A stretch of 64,000 bases of DNA from Aureispira sp. CCB-E (GTDB lineage Bacteria; Bacteroidota; Bacteroidia; Chitinophagales; Saprospiraceae). A program made the position numbers and the translations under genes. The notes below the pieces were generated by a model that was not told where the DNA came from, searched no databases, and saw nothing but the letters and a program-made list of their open reading frames with translations. Numbering within the stretch: the first letter of the stretch is position 1; every line of letters begins with the position of its first letter. The stretch is from contig NZ_CP133671.1 of assembly GCF_031326345.1 (NCBI RefSeq), forward strand, positions 1,364,001 through 1,428,000, given 5' to 3'. This document shows positions 46,512 to 54,886 of the stretch, one piece after another.

Positions 46512-47330
46512 ATGTTGACCTTAGAGAACTTACTAACAACAGCTATTGCTGACATTACTTTTAATAGTTTTATTTATATTGTTTTTGCTTTGCCTGCCTT
46601 TTTTGTCTTTTGGATAGTAGGGAAAAATGTGTTTAAAGCTAGAAGAATTCAACCCCAACAACGAGCAACAAGCAAACATATCCGTCGAGAACTATTTTTT
46701 TCTGGAACAACATTGTTGATATTTTGTGCTATTGATGTTGGTATATATATCGCAGCTAAGAATGGTTGGACAAAAATTTATACAGATTCAACAGGCTATG
46801 CTTGGTGGTACTGGGGAGTTAGCGTGGGCGTAATGTTATTGTTGCACGATGCTTATTTTTACTGGGCACATCGGTTGATGCACCATCCTTTATTGTACAA
46901 ACATGTCCACAAAGTTCATCATGAAAGTATTGATCCAAGTCCATTTGCTGCTTTTTCATTTCATCCATTAGAGGCGCTGGTAGAAGCAGGATTTTATGTT
47001 ATTTTTGTTTTTATTGTTCCAATACATTTGGGGGCAATTATTCTGTGGCAAATTATTCAACAAGGATTCAATGTTATTGGGCATATGGGCTATGAAATCT
47101 ATCCAAGAGGTTTTACAAAACATTGGCTTTTTAAATGGAAAACAGCTTCCACACACCACAATATGCATCATGCGAAATTTGAGGGAAATTATGGACTCTA
47201 TTTTACGTGGTGGGATCGTTGGTTCGGCACCGAGTTTGAGGATTATAATACAACTTATGATGCTGTTCATGAACGCATTCTAAACGAAAAAAAAGAACAG
47301 AAAAGGACAAAAAATACTATAAAGTCTTAA
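46512..47330 (+). CDS. Sterol desaturase / fatty acid hydroxylase family protein
   Basis: 272 aa. An integral membrane di-iron enzyme: four to five membrane helices and the three His clusters HDAYFYWAHRLMHHP, HKVHHESIDPSPFAAFSFHP and HHNMHHAKFEGNYG. The family inserts oxygen into or desaturates lipid chains using O2. The bacterial substrate is unknown; ornithine lipid, carotenoid or fatty acyl chains are possible. It lies 77 bases after the Crp/Fnr regulator gene and immediately before an IS4 insertion, whose left end supplies a terminator. A second member of the family is at 61448. Confidence 0.88.
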   Translation: MLTLENLLTTAIADITFNSFIYIVFALPAFFVFWIVGKNVFKARRIQPQQRATSKHIRRELFFSGTTLLIFCAIDVGIYIAAKNGWTKIYTDSTGYAWWYWGVSVGVMLLLHDAYFYWAHRLMHHPLLYKHVHKVHHESIDPSPFAAFSFHPLEALVEAGFYVIFVFIVPIHLGAIILWQIIQQGFNVIGHMGYEIYPRGFTKHWLFKWKTASTHHNMHHAKFEGNYGLYFTWWDRWFGTEFEDYNTTYDAVHERILNEKKEQKRTKNTIKS

Positions 47331-47344
47331 AAAAAATAAACATG

Positions 47345-47380
47345 AGTCATCCCGAATTTTTCGGCGATGACTTTTTTTTT
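47345..47380 (+). terminator. Terminator formed by the IS left end
   Basis: AGTCATC then CCGAA pair with TTCGG then GATGACT across a single bulged base (12 bp), followed by eight or nine T. It lies in the inverted repeat and the first 20 bases inside the element. It would end transcripts from the hydroxylase gene and shield the transposase from read-through. Confidence 0.8.
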
Positions 47381-47435
47381 GGAAAAAAGATAGGAATCTA
47401 CTAGATTTAATTACCACAAAAAATTAGAGATTCCT

Positions 47436-48800
47436 ATGTATTATAATAAACTACAAGATACAGAAAATATCAATAAAGAGAATGGAGCAGGATGGACAAT
47501 TTTACATCGCTCACATCAATACTTGTCTAAATTACTCTTAAAACTAGATGAAGATTTAGATAAACGTTTGGTGCGTACATTTTATAATGTATTTATAGCA
47601 GTTTTAATGTCAAGAAATCGTTCAGATGCCTTGCTATTGACCGAGTTAGGCGCCTTAGTTCTTGGTCCTAAAAAAGCTAAAGCAGGAGTAAAACGTGTGA
47701 GTAATTTATTTCGCAGTAAGAAATGGGATTACCAAATAATAGATCAACATTTAGAAGAAGAGTTTGTTGCTAGATTGGAAGATAAGCAAGAATTAGGAAA
47801 AAGTTGGTTGATGCTCTGGGATGATAGTGTACTAGAAAAGCCCGAAAGTTGGTTTAGTGAAGGGCTAAGCCCAGTACACAGTAAGAAGAGTCAACGGTTA
47901 ACACGAATAAAACCAGGTTATTATGATAAGCATAAACGTATTTGTGTTCCTGGATTTGAGTGGTCGGGTGCAGTTTTAACCTCCTTGCATGCGAAGGAAG
48001 TTCCTCAAATATCTAAAATGCGTTGGTTTGCCACAAGAGGTAAACATAAAGAGGAAAGTTCGGAGATATTTTATCGGATGTTTAATGCTCTAAATAAACG
48101 TGTAGCATCTACACAAGCGGATGTGCTTCATGTCTTTGATAGAGGTTATGCCAATGGTGTTTTTGTAGAACGTATGCTCAACTTTAAAGCAAAGTTTCTA
48201 GTTCGTTGGAAAAAGCTTAATAATTTGATTGATGAAAATGGAGTGAAGAAAAATACCTATCGTCTTTCTCTGGGACAAAAAGCTAAGGATCATCGCCTAA
48301 TATGGGATAATATTCGGAAAGAAACGAGAAGCGTCAAAATACTCTACCGAAAAGTAGCTCATCCATGGTTTCCCCAAACAGATTTATACCTCGTTATTGT
48401 TCGTGATAAACGCAAAGGCACTTCTCCTATGTACTTGCTAACCAATGAAGTAATTGACACTTGTGGCAAAGCATGGGAAATGTTCTATTCTTATATGAAA
48501 CGATGGGATATTGAACAGGTTTTTAGATATGGAAAATCAGAGTTGGGTATGGAGTCTCCTAGGCTTTGGTTCTTTGAAAATCGTCTTAAAATGTTGATGT
48601 TAGTTACTTTGGTAATGGATTTTTTGTTTCGGATGTTGAGGAACTTTAGAGCAACTATGACTACTATCATTAATATTTGGTGTCCTAGAACAGGAAATCG
48701 GCACCGAAAGACTTCGATGCCGATTTACAGACTTAGAAAAGCCATCCATTTTATCTTAACATTTTTATTTTGTCAATGTGCTTTAGAAAATTCGGGATGA
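47436..48800 (+). CDS. IS4-family transposase
   Basis: 454 aa DDE transposase. Catalytic residues are visible: Asp in MLWDDSVLEK (about 128), Asp in HVFDRGYANG (about 235) and Glu in YMKRWDIEQVFRYGK (about 357). That last segment fits the IS4 signature Y-2-R-3-E-6-K exactly. No frameshift or internal stop is present, so the element may still move. The last codons and the stop (ENSG, TGA at 48798-48800) are written by the right inverted repeat itself. Confidence 0.94.
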   Translation: MYYNKLQDTENINKENGAGWTILHRSHQYLSKLLLKLDEDLDKRLVRTFYNVFIAVLMSRNRSDALLLTELGALVLGPKKAKAGVKRVSNLFRSKKWDYQIIDQHLEEEFVARLEDKQELGKSWLMLWDDSVLEKPESWFSEGLSPVHSKKSQRLTRIKPGYYDKHKRICVPGFEWSGAVLTSLHAKEVPQISKMRWFATRGKHKEESSEIFYRMFNALNKRVASTQADVLHVFDRGYANGVFVERMLNFKAKFLVRWKKLNNLIDENGVKKNTYRLSLGQKAKDHRLIWDNIRKETRSVKILYRKVAHPWFPQTDLYLVIVRDKRKGTSPMYLLTNEVIDTCGKAWEMFYSYMKRWDIEQVFRYGKSELGMESPRLWFFENRLKMLMLVTLVMDFLFRMLRNFRATMTTIINIWCPRTGNRHRKTSMPIYRLRKAIHFILTFLFCQCALENSG

Positions 48801-48829
48801 CTCATGTTTTTAAATAATTTAATTGACTG

Positions 48830-49477
48830 CTAACCTTCTGTCTCTTCTATATTACTGACCAGATCATAAACCGCCATCATTTGAACCGTATTCTTTTCCA
48901 GAGGACTAAGATCTATTTTGGTAACATCAATGGCTTTAGCAGCAATTGAATCAGGAAGTGCAATTTTGGCTACTTCTTCTTCTCCTATATAAATCTTATT
49001 AATACCACTAGCGCCATGGCGTTTTAGCTGAGCTACTTCATCATTTTTCAAATCATAGAATATACCATTTTCACGAATTAGACCCTTTCTTTCGTTGTCC
49101 ATAAACACTTCTGTTCCTTTATTCGTGATTCTAAAGACATATTCATGTTCTTGTGTTAAGATATACATCACGGCATTTTGCCCTAGACCGATGTAATTTT
49201 TATAGGCATAGGCAAAAATAGGATCCCCAAGGCTAGACAAAAAGACTCCATTTCCAGAACGAGCATTATCTTTGGTCAAGATTTGATCAATTTGATTGGA
49301 AGATATTTCATCTGTCCAAGGCATAAAACCTCCTTTAAACGCCTTGACTTTTTCTTTTAATTCTTTTAAATCTTGGTCAACTTCAGCTTCAGAGGGCTGT
49401 ACATTGCGTAAGAACTTTAATAAAAAATAAACCCCGAAACTGAGTACAAGAAGTATTATAAGTATATAAAAAAGCAT
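48830..49477 (-). CDS. Membrane-anchored protein of unknown function
   Basis: 215 aa. One N-terminal transmembrane helix (MLFYILIILLVLSFGVYFLL) is followed by a mostly beta-rich domain (FLSSLGDPIFAYAYKNYIGL ... MYILTQEHEYVFRITNKGTE), probably cytoplasmic. I recognise no family. Its stop lies 24 bases from the right end of the IS, which is transcribed towards it. The Cys/His secreted protein gene begins upstream on the same strand across a 53-base gap, so co-expression is plausible. Confidence 0.6.
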   Translation of the reverse strand: MLFYILIILLVLSFGVYFLLKFLRNVQPSEAEVDQDLKELKEKVKAFKGGFMPWTDEISSNQIDQILTKDNARSGNGVFLSSLGDPIFAYAYKNYIGLGQNAVMYILTQEHEYVFRITNKGTEVFMDNERKGLIRENGIFYDLKNDEVAQLKRHGASGINKIYIGEEEVAKIALPDSIAAKAIDVTKIDLSPLEKNTVQMMAVYDLVSNIEETEG

Positions 49478-49530
49478 AAAAGGGTGTTTTGGAAAATAAG
49501 GATATCTAGATGGTGTTCGTTAACGATGAT

Positions 49531-50121
49531 CTAGTTTTGAATTCTATAAACTTTCGTACACGTTTTGCAATAATACTTAAATAAGTATTGTTTAGCATGC
49601 GGCATATCCTCAGAAGGATTTTTTTCGTAATCTACTTTGTCTTGATCAGGATTTCCTTTTAGCGGACTATTGTGCACAGGGCAACGCTCAAAGGTTTGAA
49701 GCCCTTCGTTGACAGCCTTGTCCTCAGCTTCAAAGTTCTTAGCTTCTTTATCCATTACTTTGGTACAGACAGGACAGTAGCGACGGTAGTTGAGCTGATA
49801 AGCAAATGGATAGTCATCTCCAGGAGTATAGTCCGACGCATCTGCTCGATAATTGTCACTAAGACTCATGTGTTTGTTGTGCAAAGGACAGCGAGACATG
49901 GTATTTTTCTCTTCTCTAGTCATACCGCTTAGTTGCACTGTAATAGCAGCAGCAGAATTACCATTTTTAGCTACCTTCACTTTTTGGGGTTTTCCTTCCT
50001 TTTTGCCATTACCTTGTGCTACCAATGTCGTAGAGCTGGCTGCAAAAAATAGAAATAAAAATAAGCATACTTGGTATAGACGCCCCAATCTATCTGATGG
50101 TATAAAGTTCATTATGTTCAT
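49531..50121 (-). CDS. Secreted Cys/His-rich protein with two CPxHN...CxxC modules (paralog 1)
   Basis: I start at the ATG at 50121 (196 aa), which puts a signal peptide near the N-terminus (QVCLFLFLFFAASSTTLVAQ). The mature part has two similar modules. Module one is CPLHNKHMSLSDN followed by YPFAYQLNYRRYCPVCTK; module two is CPVHNSPLKGNP followed by HAKQYLFKYYCKTCTK. The CPxH plus CxxC arrangement is a plausible metal (zinc) knuckle or redox pair, but no named family is recognised. A tandem paralog with the same motif order lies at 50407, sharing long conserved strings such as FAYQLNYRRYC. Function unknown. Confidence 0.72.
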   Translation of the reverse strand: MNIMNFIPSDRLGRLYQVCLFLFLFFAASSTTLVAQGNGKKEGKPQKVKVAKNGNSAAAITVQLSGMTREEKNTMSRCPLHNKHMSLSDNYRADASDYTPGDDYPFAYQLNYRRYCPVCTKVMDKEAKNFEAEDKAVNEGLQTFERCPVHNSPLKGNPDQDKVDYEKNPSEDMPHAKQYLFKYYCKTCTKVYRIQN

Positions 50122-50406
50122 TTTATTTGAATAAGGTAAAATGTTATTTAAATTTAAAATATTTTGCACCAATTATATTAGGTGCTTGAAACGATTTCCT
50201 ATTTACTTTTGTCAGAATTGCAATATGTTGATTTTCAGTTTTATTTGAAACTAAAACTGCACTAACAAAAAAGTATACATAGACAATTGGTTTCTAGAAA
50301 CAAAAATAAAAAAAGCTGTGAACAATCCCTTAAGATATTACAAGGCTTTTTGGATCAAGTGTATTTTGGGAATTCATACTCGGCTAATTTGGGGGAAGTA
50401 AAAAGT

Positions 50407-50964
50407 CTATTTGGTTTCAGATTTCAGAATTTTAGTACAAGTCTTGCAGTAATACTTAAACGAATATTGCTTAGCGTGTGGTGTATTGACGTCTGGATTT
50501 CTTTCATATATAATATTGTCGTAATCAGGATTCCCCTTTAAAGGAGTATTGTGTGCTGGACAACGCTGAAAGGTTCCTTTAGGAATAACGGGCATTTTTT
50601 GCCCTGAGTCTTTAGACATAATTTTAGTACAAACACGGCAGTAGCGGCGATAGTTGAGCTGATAAGCAAAAGGATATTCATAACAAGTAGTATAGTCCGA
50701 TGCGTTAGCTCTATAATTATCACTCAAGGGCATTTCCTTATTTTCATTGTGCAAAGGGCATTCTGTAACCGTGTTCTTTTCCTCTCTTGACATCTTGCTT
50801 ACTCGCTTTACGGTAGCGTAATATTCTTGAGCAGCTAGATATTCTCGTTCTTGTTTGGTTAATTTTTCTGGGGGAGTATCTTCTTTGGCTTCTTGAGCTA
50901 AAAGTATGTTAGAGTTGATCAAACAACTACTCAAGAGAAAGAAACATAGTAAATAAAATTTCAT
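50407..50964 (-). CDS. Secreted Cys/His-rich protein with two CPxHN...CxxC modules (paralog 2)
   Basis: 185 aa with signal peptide MKFYLLCFFLLSSCLINSNI and a likely cleavage after AQ (LLAQEAKED). The mature part repeats paralog 1: CPLHNENKEMPLSDNYRANA, then YPFAYQLNYRRYCRVCTK, then CPAHNTPLKGNP, then HAKQYSFKYYCKTCTK. The two genes are separated by about 285 bases, so each may have its own promoter. Conserved Cys and His are shared, while the N-terminal 60 residues differ, so selection appears to act on the modules. Unknown function; a periplasmic metal-binding or disulfide role is possible. Confidence 0.74.
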   Translation of the reverse strand: MKFYLLCFFLLSSCLINSNILLAQEAKEDTPPEKLTKQEREYLAAQEYYATVKRVSKMSREEKNTVTECPLHNENKEMPLSDNYRANASDYTTCYEYPFAYQLNYRRYCRVCTKIMSKDSGQKMPVIPKGTFQRCPAHNTPLKGNPDYDNIIYERNPDVNTPHAKQYSFKYYCKTCTKILKSETK

Positions 50965-51199
50965 AACAATGCATTTAGATTTTATGGTATAGGACGTTTA
51001 CAAAAAGGTTCGTGAAATAGATACTACGCAGTAGCACCATATATTTCTTAAATTTAACAGCAACAAAAGTTGTATAGTTGTGTACAGGCTCATTTTACCT
51101 TTTGTAATTTTTACCCATACTTTCTATGACTAGCTATTCACTTGGTCAAAAAATTTTATCTAAAATAGTAAATTCAATCCTTGTGTTTAGCCTAAATGC

Positions 51200-51235
51200 A
51201 AAAAAGATTCCTAAAAAGTGTCTTTAGAAATCTTT
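51200..51235 (-). terminator. Intrinsic terminator after the dipeptidase gene
   Basis: Read on the minus strand, AAAGATTTCTAAA pairs with TTTAGGAATCTTT (one T-G wobble), with loop GACACTT, and is followed by further T. It begins six bases past the stop of the dipeptidase gene. Confidence 0.75.
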
Positions 51236-51241
51236 AACAAA

Positions 51242-52015
51242 TCAGTTGCAATCCCATTGCATATCAGATAGTTTGAACCAAGCACGGCGATAAGAGAAGT
51301 GCCACCACTCGGTGGTTACAGTTTTAAAGCCATGTTTTTCTAAGGTAGAACGTAGTAACTGTCGATTGTCCAGAACCTCTTCAGGAAGATCTTTGTTGAC
51401 CCAATAAGCAGCTCGACCAAAATAATCATATTCGGTTCCCATTTCCAATTCTTTCTTGTTGTCGAGTTGAATGATGGTTAAATCAAGTGCCCCTCCTCGA
51501 CTGTGCATTGATCCTTTGCTAGGTGGGGCGACATAACGACGGTCAGGAACTTTCTTCCAAAGTTTGTATTGAGCACTTTTAGGACGATAACAGTCAAACA
51601 TTTTGAAACCTAAATTTTGACTTTCTAACTCTTTTTGAGCATTTAAGAGCGCTTTAGCTGTTGCTAAACGAAGATAGCATTGAGCGCAATCATAAATTTG
51701 CAACTCCATAAAATTATTTGTCGTTGCGTATCTTAAATCCAACTCAATGGATGGATGCAACTCTTTTAAATTGACCCATGTTGTATCATGCAATTGAAAA
51801 ATTGAATCTAATTGCGTTGGAGAAAAACCAAGAGAAACTTTTTTTTGGCGTGTTGGGGCATGAATAGTATCAATCGTGATACTATCTATGCCTAGGTCAA
51901 GACTAGTGGCAACAGTGGCTTGGGTCGAAGAAGGAGCATCTGACTGACAAGCACAGCAAAATAAGCTAGAAGCAATAAGAAGCAAGTAGAAAGAAAAAGT
52001 GGGAGCGTTGTTCAT
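51242..52015 (-). CDS. D-alanyl-D-alanine dipeptidase (VanX/DdpX-like, peptidase M15D), lipoprotein
   Basis: 257 aa. The N-terminus (YLLLIASSLFCCACQSD) contains a lipobox, so it is lipid-anchored in the periplasm. The zinc site is complete: SKGSMHSRGGALDLT (near 165) supplies His and Asp, and TEWWHFSY (near 238) supplies the catalytic Glu and third His. The active-site Arg segment FDCYRP is near 140. Enzymes of this family cleave D-Ala-D-Ala from peptidoglycan turnover; in glycopeptide-resistant bacteria they also remove the drug target. No van ligase or dehydrogenase is near, so recycling of cell-wall peptides is the likelier role. It lies five bases after smpB on the same strand, so they are co-transcribed. 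Confidence 0.9.
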   Translation of the reverse strand: MNNAPTFSFYLLLIASSLFCCACQSDAPSSTQATVATSLDLGIDSITIDTIHAPTRQKKVSLGFSPTQLDSIFQLHDTTWVNLKELHPSIELDLRYATTNNFMELQIYDCAQCYLRLATAKALLNAQKELESQNLGFKMFDCYRPKSAQYKLWKKVPDRRYVAPPSKGSMHSRGGALDLTIIQLDNKKELEMGTEYDYFGRAAYWVNKDLPEEVLDNRQLLRSTLEKHGFKTVTTEWWHFSYRRAWFKLSDMQWDCN

Positions 52016-52020
52016 AGAAT

Positions 52021-52482
52021 CTATTGGTATTTTTTGCGTAGGCGATCCAAGGTGCGTTTTGAATCACGTTCTTTAAGGGCATCCCGTTTGTCGTAGCTTT
52101 TTTTACCTTTTGCTAAAGCAATCTCTAGTTTTGCCAAGCCTCGTTCGGAGATAAATAAACGATAAGGCACAATAGAATAGCCTTGTTCTTTTACCTTGTT
52201 GTGCAATTTTTTTAGTTCGATTTTAGTAACTAGCAATTTTCGAGGTCGCTTGGGGATGTGATTGTTGTAGGTACCATATTTGTATTCCGAAATATGCATG
52301 CTATAAACATACAATTCTCCTGATTTAATGATGCAGTAAGCATCACTCATATTTACTTTTCCTGCTCGAATAGATTTTATTTCAGTGCCTTGTAGCATAA
52401 TGCCAGCCTCTATGGTAAACAAAAACGTATACTCATGCTTGGCTTTTTTATTGATAATTTCTATATTTTTTTTTAGATCCAT
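52021..52482 (-). CDS. smpB: SsrA-binding protein
   Basis: 153 aa, full length. Conserved blocks GTEIKSIRAGKVNMSDAY, HISEYKYGTYNNHIPKRPRK and LAKGKKSYDKRDALKERD identify SmpB, the partner of tmRNA in rescuing stalled ribosomes. The basic C-terminal tail that reads the empty mRNA channel is present. It is first gene of a two-gene unit with the lipoprotein dipeptidase. A box TATCTTTC on the minus strand (52509-52516) is one mismatch from the -7 consensus. I found no tmRNA gene in the window. Confidence 0.96.
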   Translation of the reverse strand: MDLKKNIEIINKKAKHEYTFLFTIEAGIMLQGTEIKSIRAGKVNMSDAYCIIKSGELYVYSMHISEYKYGTYNNHIPKRPRKLLVTKIELKKLHNKVKEQGYSIVPYRLFISERGLAKLEIALAKGKKSYDKRDALKERDSKRTLDRLRKKYQ

Positions 52483-52967
52483 TGTGTTTTTTCTTGATGC
52501 CTATTGTTGAAAGATAGGTCGATTGAAATCTATAATTATAGGAAGTTAAACATAGTTTTTAGTCATCGTAGTTTCTGCATCGTACCCATATGTTTTTATA
52601 CAAAATTGGGAGATAAATAAGAAACGAAAAATTTATATATTGACTATGAATCTAACTTATAGCTTCGGTCTATATTGTTGAATAGATAGACTTCTGTATA
52701 ATTATGAGATTGAGTTGTTAAAAAAATTAATTATTTAAAATACTTAAGCAGCTTTGAGCCAAGCATTAAATATTAGAGAAACATTCAAAAAAACATTCAA
52801 AAACTAGGAATTCTCAATATATACTTCTTATTTTTGACAATGTTTTGATTTTAACAGCGCCTAAATTACTACATTAAGCACTCTTATCAAAGCAATTTTT
52901 AGGTAAAAAAGTTCTTTCAATATGGTTTAAATTGTATGAAAAGAGCAAAATAATATTAAAAAACAAA
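52483..52967. other. Intergenic region between smpB and a lipoprotein gene
   Basis: A 485-base AT-rich gap. It contains a direct double of ACATTCAAAAA near 52780-52805 and a -7 box at 52829. No gene is seen. Confidence 0.5.
52829..52836 (+). promoter_or_regulatory. Putative -7 promoter element TATTTTTG
   Basis: Exact TAnnTTTG match about 130 bases before the lipoprotein ATG at 52968. No -33 TTG at ideal spacing was seen. Confidence 0.35.
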
Positions 52968-53381
52968 ATGAAAACATTAAGAAGCATTTTACTGTTAGTT
53001 TTTGTAACTACTTTTTTTATCAGTTGTGGAGGTGCATCTGATGCTAATAACGAAGCAACCGAAACGACAGAACCTACAACTGAAGCAACAACAGGTGAAA
53101 ATCCAACCACCACCAATACTACTTCAACAACATCATCAACTAGTGTATCTAGTGGTGCTAGCAAAATTACAGATGCTGTTGTTCAGCAAGCTTGTGATTG
53201 CCAAGAAAATGCTAGAAGAGAAGATAGAACAATTGATTTTGCCAAAGTAGGTGAATGTATGGGAGGGAAAAATAAAATCCAATTTGTTGCCGATTTGTTG
53301 GGACCTGATGCAACTGAAAAAGAACGTGCTGATGCAGAAAGTGCTTTGGCGGAAAAAATGGAGGCAAAATGCCCCAAATAA
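52968..53381 (+). CDS. Small lipoprotein with Thr-rich linker and four-Cys C-terminal domain
   Basis: 137 aa from the ATG at 52968. Signal and lipobox: MKTLRSILLLVFVTTFFISC. A low-complexity linker rich in Thr, Glu and Ser follows (about 25-65). The C-terminal ~70 residues have Cys in QQACDCQENARRE, GECMGG and KCPK, so two disulfides are possible. The incomplete gene at the end of the window has a comparable CxC...C pattern. Function unknown; it is probably at the cell envelope. The next gene is also a small lipoprotein starting 86 bases later, with a similar N-terminus. Confidence 0.68.
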   Translation: MKTLRSILLLVFVTTFFISCGGASDANNEATETTEPTTEATTGENPTTTNTTSTTSSTSVSSGASKITDAVVQQACDCQENARREDRTIDFAKVGECMGGKNKIQFVADLLGPDATEKERADAESALAEKMEAKCPK

Positions 53382-53467
53382 TTTAAATACAATACTTGTA
53401 TATTTTTTATAAGAGCCAATAAATACTATGGCTCATATCTTTTTAACTCTTTTAATCATACATAATT

Positions 53468-53746
53468 ATGAAAACGCTAAAAATCTTATCTTTTATGTTT
53501 ATGTTCTCTGCTTTGGTAATCAGCTGTGGAGATGCTAACGACGGAACTATGGAAAAAGCAGGTGAGAAAATGGATCAAGCTGCTGAGGATGTAAAAGAAG
53601 CTGGTGAAAAAGCAGTAGAAGACACTAAAAGTGCTGCTGAAGAAGCTAAAGAAGCAGTTGATGCTACTATCGACGAGGCTGCTGACAAAGTAAAAGATGC
53701 TGTTGATGAGGCTCACGATGAGGCTCATGATGGACACGAGCACTAG
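53468..53746 (+). CDS. Small helical lipoprotein (apolipoprotein/LEA-like repeats)
   Basis: 92 aa. Lipobox at LVISC after MKTLKILSFMFMFSA. The mature part is one long amphipathic helix of 11-residue repeats of the KxxEEAKEAVDAT type, highly charged and lacking aromatic residues, ending in HDEAHDGHEH. Such apolipoprotein/LEA-like repeats occur in envelope stress proteins. It follows the four-Cys lipoprotein gene and ends at a bidirectional terminator shared with clpP. Confidence 0.7.
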   Translation: MKTLKILSFMFMFSALVISCGDANDGTMEKAGEKMDQAAEDVKEAGEKAVEDTKSAAEEAKEAVDATIDEAADKVKDAVDEAHDEAHDGHEH

Positions 53747-53769
53747 AATCTAACGACTCTACGTATATA

Positions 53770-53805
53770 AAAACACTTGGCTGATCTTTCAGTCAAGTGT
53801 TTTTC
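53770..53805. terminator. Bidirectional intrinsic terminator
   Basis: AAACACTTG and CAAGTGTTT, extended by inner pairs CTGA/TCAG through a G-T wobble, form a 14-bp stem with flanking A-run and T-run. It can end both the helical lipoprotein transcript and the convergent clpP transcript. Confidence 0.85.
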
Positions 53806-53820
53806 TTTTTACCATCGGAG

Positions 53821-54507
53821 TTATTGTCCAACCACTTGATCAACCAAGCCATAAGCTTTGGCTTCTTCTGAACGCATCCAATTGTCTCTATCACAATCTA
53901 TTTTGATTTGCTCAAGACTTTGCCCTGTTGTATTGCTCAAAATGGTATATAGTTCTTTCTGTAATGTCTTGAATAAATCGTAGGTGATTTCCATATCTGA
54001 CACTTGCCCTTGCATGCCACCAGAAGGTTGGTGAATCATAATGCGACTATGCGGCAAGCAGACACGTTTGCCTTTGCTCCCAGCGGCGAGTAAAACAGCA
54101 CTCATAGACGCTGCCATGCTCGTACAAATTGTGCCCACATCAGGCGTAACATATTGCATCGTGTCAAAAATCCCCAAGCCATCAATGACAGACCCACCTG
54201 GACTATTGATATACATTTGAATATCTTTTTTGGAATCTAAGGAATCCAAAAACAGTAGTTGTGCTTGGATGACGTTCGCTACATAAGCATCAATACCAAC
54301 ACCTAAAAAAATAATGCGATCCATCATCAACCTAGAAAAAACATCCATTTGAATGACATTCATCTGGCGTTCTTCCATTACAGAAGGGGTAAATCCCTTT
54401 AATTGAGGAGGAAAATGAGGTTGTTTTTGAAGATGGGTTTCTAAATGAAACTTACTCATCCCTAGATGCCCTGAGGCATATTTGATAAATTCATTTTTAG
54501 AATACAT
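53821..54507 (-). CDS. clpP: ATP-dependent Clp protease proteolytic subunit
   Basis: 228 aa from the ATG at 54507 (an ATG two codons upstream, 54513, is also possible). The N-terminus YSKNEFIKYASGHLGMSKF resembles the longer leader of Bacteroidota ClpP. The catalytic triad is present: Ser in CTSMAASMSAVLLAAG, His in MIHQPSGGMQGQ and Asp in IKIDCDRDNWM. The protein forms a double heptamer that degrades unfolded proteins delivered by ClpX or ClpA. No clpX gene is adjacent. Confidence 0.95.
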   Translation of the reverse strand: MYSKNEFIKYASGHLGMSKFHLETHLQKQPHFPPQLKGFTPSVMEERQMNVIQMDVFSRLMMDRIIFLGVGIDAYVANVIQAQLLFLDSLDSKKDIQMYINSPGGSVIDGLGIFDTMQYVTPDVGTICTSMAASMSAVLLAAGSKGKRVCLPHSRIMIHQPSGGMQGQVSDMEITYDLFKTLQKELYTILSNTTGQSLEQIKIDCDRDNWMRSEEAKAYGLVDQVVGQ

Positions 54508-54657
54508 AAGCATAAGTTTATTGTCAAAGCTCAGAATAGGACATAAGCTGCCCGTACTTGTTTTGACAAGTAGTTTGAGAATGTTATATTATTGATGGAA
54601 AGTGTGGGCAAGCAATGCTTAGAATGGTCATTGCTTTGGTATGCCCGTTATAGATTA

Positions 54658-54834
54658 TTAATTAAATGGTCGCCAAGAGGCTAATTGAACGAGCCAATAT
54701 GGAAGCCAGCGATTGACAGTAGTGGAATGCTTAGGAGCATCTTTTACCCATTGTTCTACTTGCTCAAAACTAATTTCTATGGGCAGTTTTTGGAGTTTGG
54801 AGAAGGTTTCTGGGACATTAATAGGTCTTTTCAT
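54658..54834 (-). CDS. 58-aa protein downstream of ECF sigma factor
   Basis: A complete ATG-to-TAA frame too short for most gene callers. It starts MKRPINVPETFSKLQKLPIE, continues with ISFEQVEQWVKDAPKHST and ends WLPYWLVQLASWRPFN. Codon content looks real, and the gene directly follows the sigma gene on the same strand (52-base gap containing a dispersed repeat). The block LPxEISFEQVEQWV resembles the cytoplasmic start of proteins encoded next to sigma genes in other Bacteroidota, but the membrane helix and later part are absent. It may bind or regulate the sigma factor. Inference only. Confidence 0.6.
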   Translation of the reverse strand: MKRPINVPETFSKLQKLPIEISFEQVEQWVKDAPKHSTTVNRWLPYWLVQLASWRPFN

Positions 54835-54860
54835 AATAAAAAAACATAGGCTATTATTAG

Positions 54861-54885
54861 ATAGTAGTAGCGCAGCTAACTATTG
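54861..54885 (+). repeat. Dispersed intergenic repeat, copy b
   Basis: Matches the 7896 copy with one mismatch in 25 bp. It lies between the ECF sigma gene and its 58-aa partner, ending one base before the sigma stop region. Confidence 0.65.
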
Positions 54886-54886
54886 A

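Larger units (their letters stand above)
47341..48806 (+). mobile_element. Complete IS4-family insertion sequence
   Basis: Ends are perfect 20-bp inverted repeats: CATGAGTCATCCCGAATTTT (47341-47360) and its complement (48787-48806). The element is 1466 bp and carries one intact transposase gene. Target duplication is unclear: both flanks are A/T-rich (AAATAA-type), so it cannot be read with confidence. The left end also forms a strong terminator hairpin, and the transposase stop codon lies inside the right repeat. Confidence 0.9.

Noticed and set aside
46968-47283. Two overlapping frames inside the hydroxylase gene
   Set aside because: They overlap the conserved His clusters of the real gene in other frames and have no family features.
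47331-48815. Target-site duplication of the IS
   Set aside because: Both flanks are A/T-rich (AAATAA-like), so several short matches are possible and none is convincing.
52780-52805. Direct double of ACATTCAAAAA upstream of the lipoprotein gene
   Set aside because: Only two short copies in AT-rich DNA; probably chance or slippage, not a repeat array or operator.
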